A program made the translations under genes and the position numbers. DNA of 64,000 nucleotides from assembly GCA_009617715.1 (NCBI GenBank), contig VTFK01000194.1, positions 434,001-498,000 on the forward strand, written 5' to 3'. Under the pieces are notes generated by a model. That model searched no databases and had not been told where the DNA came from. It saw only the letters and a list, made by a program, of their open reading frames with translations. Positions 60,185 to 64,000 of this stretch are shown here, piece by piece (the first letter of the stretch is position 1; each line of letters begins with the position of its first letter). Source of the DNA: Plectrocnemia conspersa (taxonomy: Eukaryota > Arthropoda > Insecta > Trichoptera > Polycentropodidae).

Positions 60185-60616
60185 CTAAACTCGCCCTAAA
60201 TCGCTGGAATAGATATAATAGAATATCTTTTTTTCGAAGGGTATAACTATTTGTGATTAAAACAAAGAAGTCGGATGGCCCTCAAATTATTGTATTCTTT
60301 GTTATATTTTCGACAAGGATTAGTAATTGAAGCTCTTATGTTTCATGGTGCAACATATAACAATGGAGTTTTGGTATTACCGCGCGCCGTGGGGGTGGTT
60401 CTAAACTCGCCCTAAATTACTGGAATAGATATAATGGAATATACTTTTTTCTAAGGGTATAACTATTTGTGACTAAAACAAAAAATTAGGATGGCCCTCA
60501 AATTATTGTATTCTTTGTTATATTTTAGACAAGGATTAGTAATTAAAGCTCTTATGTTTAATGGCACAACACATAACAATAGATTTTTGGTATTGCCGTG
60601 CGCCGTGGGGGTCACC
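60185..60616. repeat. Two tandem copies of a 216-bp unit in the right piggyBac end
   Basis: CTAAACTCGCCCTAAAT at 60,185 recurs at 60,401, and the blocks AAGGGTATAACTATTTGTGA, GATGGCCCTCAAATTATTGT and GCGCCGTGGGGGT follow in both. The copies differ at a modest number of positions. The second ends in the GGTCACCGGTGACC palindrome, the first in a shortened GGGGGTGGTT, so the duplicated unit probably once included the palindrome. Confidence 0.85.
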
Positions 60617-60624
60617 GGTGACCC
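60609..60624. repeat. 16-bp palindrome in the right piggyBac end
   Basis: GGGTCACC followed by GGTGACCC, mirroring the palindrome at 57,431-57,452 at the other end but about 145 bases from the terminus rather than 15. Confidence 0.85.
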
Positions 60625-61035
60625 ACGCACTAAATAACATACTATAATAGTTTTTTTTTTTAAAATAAACTATTATTTATCCCTTATATATAAACAAATA
60701 ATATACTATATAATTTGTTAAATGGCGCAGTGAGTTTTTTTAACTAAATATGCTGTGGCACGATACGTGTTAAATGTAAAAACAAAACTTTTTAGACTGA
60801 GAACCATGGATAACAATTAGACTAGTCAAAAAATTGTTTCCAAAATCCATCAACGGATTTACATATTTTACGACGAATTTGAGTAATTTGACAATTTCAA
60901 GTAAAATGGTTATGTATTACTAAATATTTTTTTACCGTAATATATTGATAGAAGTATCTTTGAGTAATTAATGAAAAAAAATACTGGAAATTTTATCATC
61001 CAGTCATTTAAAACAGCTTCAGGAAATAGAAAATA

Positions 61036-61903
61036 CAGGCGGCCCTCGACTTTCGAACGCACAATTAAAAAAAAACACAGCAAAAAAAAAAACATGGATG
61101 AAATGGAAAATCTTTGTCATCGTAGATCGATGACCAACATGGGAAAAAAAGATTTCCCTCTGAGTGTTTCAATTATGCAAAAGATCTTAGTTTGCACAAA
61201 GATTGGAAGGATAGATTAAAAAATATTTTAACACGGTTTTTCAAGCAAGTAACGGTTGGTTTTACAATTTTAAAATGAGGTATTCTTTTTCATAATATTA
61301 AATTTACTGGAGAATCGGCTGATGCGGATAAAGATGCTGCAAAAGAATTTATTTCCTAATTATCCAAAATTATTGAAGATGTAGAATATTCCTCTAGCTA
61401 AATATTTAATGTAGATGAGACAGGTTTATTTTGGAAAACTCTTTAACAATGAAAAATATGAATGAAGCCTTCACGCACCTGGACAAATTTTTAAATATTA
61501 TGGAAGATTGTGATCCCAATGGAGAACGCATATCTCAAGTGCGTGGGGCGATCAATGAAAACATAGCATGTTATAAAATACTATATTTTTTTATTTTTTC
61601 GATTAAATTAAGACCATCGTGGCCTAACAGGTTACCCCAATGCGCCACGATGGTCGAAAGCAAACGAAAAGAAAAAGAATAGTGGAAAACAGTTAACTCT
61701 TGATAACTTTTCAAAGGTAACACCCGCAAACCCCACTTAAACGTGTCTCTTAAACGCCTCTTAAACATCTTATATTTACTTGATAAATAAATATTTTAAA
61801 ATACACACAATTTCAATTTTTTTTACTTCCCTCGACTTTCGTACATTCAACATTCGCACACATTTTCAGGAACCAATTATGTGCGAAAGTCGAGGGCCGC
61901 CTG
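61036..61903 (+). mobile_element. Tigger/pogo-like element with internal deletions (copy 2)
   Basis: Terminal repeats CAGGCGGCCCTCGACTTTCG and the complement of CGAAAGTCGAGGGCCGCCTG, identical, with TA at 61,034-61,035 and 61,904-61,905. Length 868 bases. It has lost the HTH frame of copy 1 but keeps the rest, including NVDETGLFWK-type sequence near 61,412-61,440 and the 61,431-61,570 frame. It shares the same junction after the first catalytic region, so the loss of the DDE core predates both insertions. It holds about 85 bases missing from copy 1, near 61,585-61,675, with inverted ACCATCGTGG and CCACGATGGT. Confidence 0.85.
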
Positions 61904-62225
61904 TATATTGGACATGACAAAGATGCCTCTAGACTTCTATAGGTTAACCTTGTCTATTTTCGACATTCGTATGCATTATAATGGTTCACATTCAGAAACA
62001 GTAATAAAACTATCCACTTTCTTGACGGCATAATCACATCTTCTTCACAGTTGAAAGTGGTGAAATTATTAATTAAGGTAGATCCATCATTACAGATAGC
62101 AGATATTACTTATATTTTATAGCGAATGGGGTTAAAAATAACACGTTATATTAGGGTAGAGAAAAAATCACGTTCAACCATATCTTACGCGTATTTCATG
62201 GAAACGATTAGTATCTCGTCAACGT
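61904..62225. other. Short non-coding stretch
   Basis: AT-rich sequence between the Tigger copy and the CpG island. Nothing recognised. Confidence 0.4.
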
Positions 62226-62860
62226 TTATGACACGATGCGTGTAATAATATACACGCAAAAGCCGACAAAGCTCCCAAAAGCCGCTGAACTTTTCCTGCG
62301 CTTCTCGGAAGACAATCGCCCCTCTTCATCCAGGTGACGCGGTCTCCGCCCGGAAACAGACACTCGGGACACTTCCCGCGACGAAACGCGGCACTCCCTC
62401 GTTATACCAGAGACGTCATCTGCATCCGCAGCCGAAGCGTAAAAAAGTTCACTGCCGAATGAATGGCGCTCTATTAGTTCGCGGCCGCAGCGCGACACTT
62501 TCGGGCTGAATGCAAATAATTTACGACGAGTGAATCACACACGCGTACGTGTTTTTACAACGTAAACACAGACCCACTCGCGAAACGGTCTGCGGTTCCG
62601 TAGAGTAACGCTAATCAAGTGTCGATCGATCGATTTCCCACGCGTTACCGTTAAACATTGTTCTCACGGTATCGTTTAAAAAAATCCAACGATCATATGA
62701 TAAATGTGAGTATGTTCAACGTTAGCCCTCATCATATGGTAGCATAACGAACCACCCCCTCTCGCATATCGCACATCTGCCCGCGCGTGTGCCCTATTGG
62801 CTATCGCGTCACGCTCGGGGTGAAAACCGTTGGAGAGCGTTGTTTGAGTCCGTTGCGCTT
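62226..62860 (-). promoter_or_regulatory. CpG-rich island, candidate promoter
   Basis: The block is GC- and CpG-rich, with GCGGCCGCAGCGCGAC and ACTCGCGAAACGG, comparable to the HIPK promoter island. On the minus strand it is open for 90 codons (62,226-62,498), and a plausible donor, TTTTGC|GTGTAT, lies near 62,255. It could be the first exon and promoter of the minus-strand gene ending at 34,582, or of a plus-strand gene beyond the window. No family match for the frame. Assignment rests on composition. Confidence 0.4.
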
Positions 62861-63736
62861 TAATTTATGCGACAGGAAACCAGGTTCAGAGCTCTTTGCG
62901 TATTTTGGGATTTGTTAATTAATGTGCAGCGGCTTCGTTGCAAAAGCAAAACGGATCGTATTATATTTTTAATTACACCCAAGCACGAAAATTCTCTCCA
63001 GCCACCATTTAGAGATGCATCCAGATTGATTAGTCGACTACTTACTAACTTAAAATGTATGAAAATCATTATTACAACGGAACAAAATAAATAAACGTTA
63101 GTGATGCGTGGGGATGTATGCAAAATGGGACTTATTTTTCCCGTGGTCCTAGAGTGCAACTGAGCAAAATTTAAAACTATAAAACTAGCATTCCATATAT
63201 TAAATATTTATAAAGGATAGGGATTTGAATACACCAGTGTTTCAATAAACGCCGATAGAATGTTTTCTATAGAAAAACAAAACGTGTAAACCCATACATA
63301 AATACTTGTAACGTTTAGTTTAAAATAAAAAGTAACACCACTCAGGCAAGTGGCTGTAATTGTCAAAGGGGTTCGAAACCGGACATCGATCGTAAAACGC
63401 TCAATTTAAGTATTTTAAATTATACAATTCTAGTGTTCCCATGGTTAAAATTCAACGAGTAGTTAGGATCTATATTTTCACATAAAGTATAATTTTTAAC
63501 TTCAAATGCAATTAAATGATATGCATGACTTTTACTACATAGTAACATTATATTTTATGGTAAATCAGGTTGTCTGCGTTTCTTTCTTACATTTGCGAAA
63601 ATATATAACTTTATAAAACAAAGATAATTTCACTATTTTTTCGGTGTTTAACAGTAGTCGTATCAATGATGCTATTCAGTAATATTTTCAACCCTAAATA
63701 ATATTGGAGATAATATAATTTCAGTTAAGCTTTATG
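62861..63736. other. Non-coding stretch before the mariner remnant
   Basis: AT-rich with short open frames on both strands between 62,860 and 63,160 that show no domain. Nothing else recognised. Confidence 0.4.
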
Positions 63737-64000
63737 CTTTATGAGTTTCGACTTGGTCATAATGCGACAATGGCAGTTAAAAACATATGTAATGCAATGG
63801 GCAGGGATGCCATTAAATTTAGAAAGTGTCAAATATGGTTCAAAAAATTTCGTTCCAGTAATTTTAATATTGAATATCTAGTCCTTATCGGTTGTTAGTG
63901 AGGATATTAGGGCTGCCATCAAAGCAGGTCCGAGATTAATGATACAGAAGCTAGCACAATAGGTCAACGTGTCGCCAACATTAGTTCATAGACGTTTAAA
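63737..64000 (+). pseudogene. Mariner transposase N-terminal remnant, truncated by window end
   Basis: The frame from 63,737 reads LYEFRLGHNATMAVKNICNA, then RKCQIWFKKFRSSNFNIE, which is the first helix-turn-helix of mariner transposases (F-GHNA-A--I, WFKKFR). After a frame change and loss of the linker it continues EDIRAAIKAGPRL, MIQKLAQ, a TAG stop, then VNVSPTLVHRRLK, the second helix-turn-helix. It is a defective copy. The catalytic part, if present, lies beyond base 64,000. Confidence 0.82.

Larger units (their letters stand above)
57417..60769 (-). mobile_element. Complete piggyBac-family element, TTAA target duplication
   Basis: The element is 3,353 bases and is flanked by TTAA at 57,413-57,416 and 60,770-60,773, the defining target of this family. 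Terminal repeats CACGTATCGTGCCACGG and the complement of CTGTGGCACGATACGTG agree at 16 of 17 positions. Each end has an inner palindrome built on GGTCACCGGTGACC (57,431-57,452; 60,609-60,624). The transposase is encoded on the minus strand with promoter-side DNA to the right. The whole unit looks structurally intact and relatively young, but its transposase frame is broken. Confidence 0.92.

Noticed and set aside
62226..62498. Minus-strand 90-codon frame in the CpG island
   Set aside because: High CpG lowers stop-codon frequency, so an open frame here is expected by chance. Kept only as a candidate promoter or 5' exon.

Overview
The window is nuclear DNA from an arthropod, most likely an insect. 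It is AT-rich, its one well-resolved gene is built from many short exons with GT-AG introns, and it carries degraded copies of DNA transposons typical of insects. I could not identify the species. No CRISPR array, tRNA, rRNA or bacterial operon is visible.

Left part (about 3.9-29.6 kb): a single plus-strand gene encodes a homeodomain-interacting protein kinase (HIPK). A CpG-rich segment at 3.93-4.58 kb looks like its promoter and a non-coding first exon. A 7.7 kb first intron follows. Seventeen coding exons between 12.28 and 21.73 kb join in consistent phase into about 1,153 codons. They hold the kinase domain, a low-complexity middle, a SUMO-interaction-like motif and a His/Pro-rich C-terminus. 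Nearly 8 kb of AT-rich, transposon-poor DNA follows the stop codon and is best read as a long 3'UTR with several poly(A) signals.

Middle (29.6-45.6 kb): a convergent gene on the minus strand shows only its last coding exon (34,582-34,739). I do not recognise the protein. The surroundings are repeats: a pogo-like MITE, foldback elements, a hAT MITE with a perfect 8-bp target duplication set in a tandem dimer, and a perfect 80-bp palindrome.

Right part (45.6-64 kb): a graveyard of DNA transposons. There are two internally deleted Tigger/pogo elements, a 344-bp TIR element, a broken DUF4817-type transposon, a Tc1-like transposase fragment linked to a foldback MITE family, a complete but mutated piggyBac element with TTAA target duplication, and a mariner fragment running off the right edge. 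CpG-richer islands at about 39.5, 48.8, 54.8 and 62.3 kb are candidate 5' or regulatory regions for the minus-strand gene.

I did not find a new biological system. The strongest leads are transposon relationships, the unknown minus-strand gene and the structured long HIPK 3'UTR.
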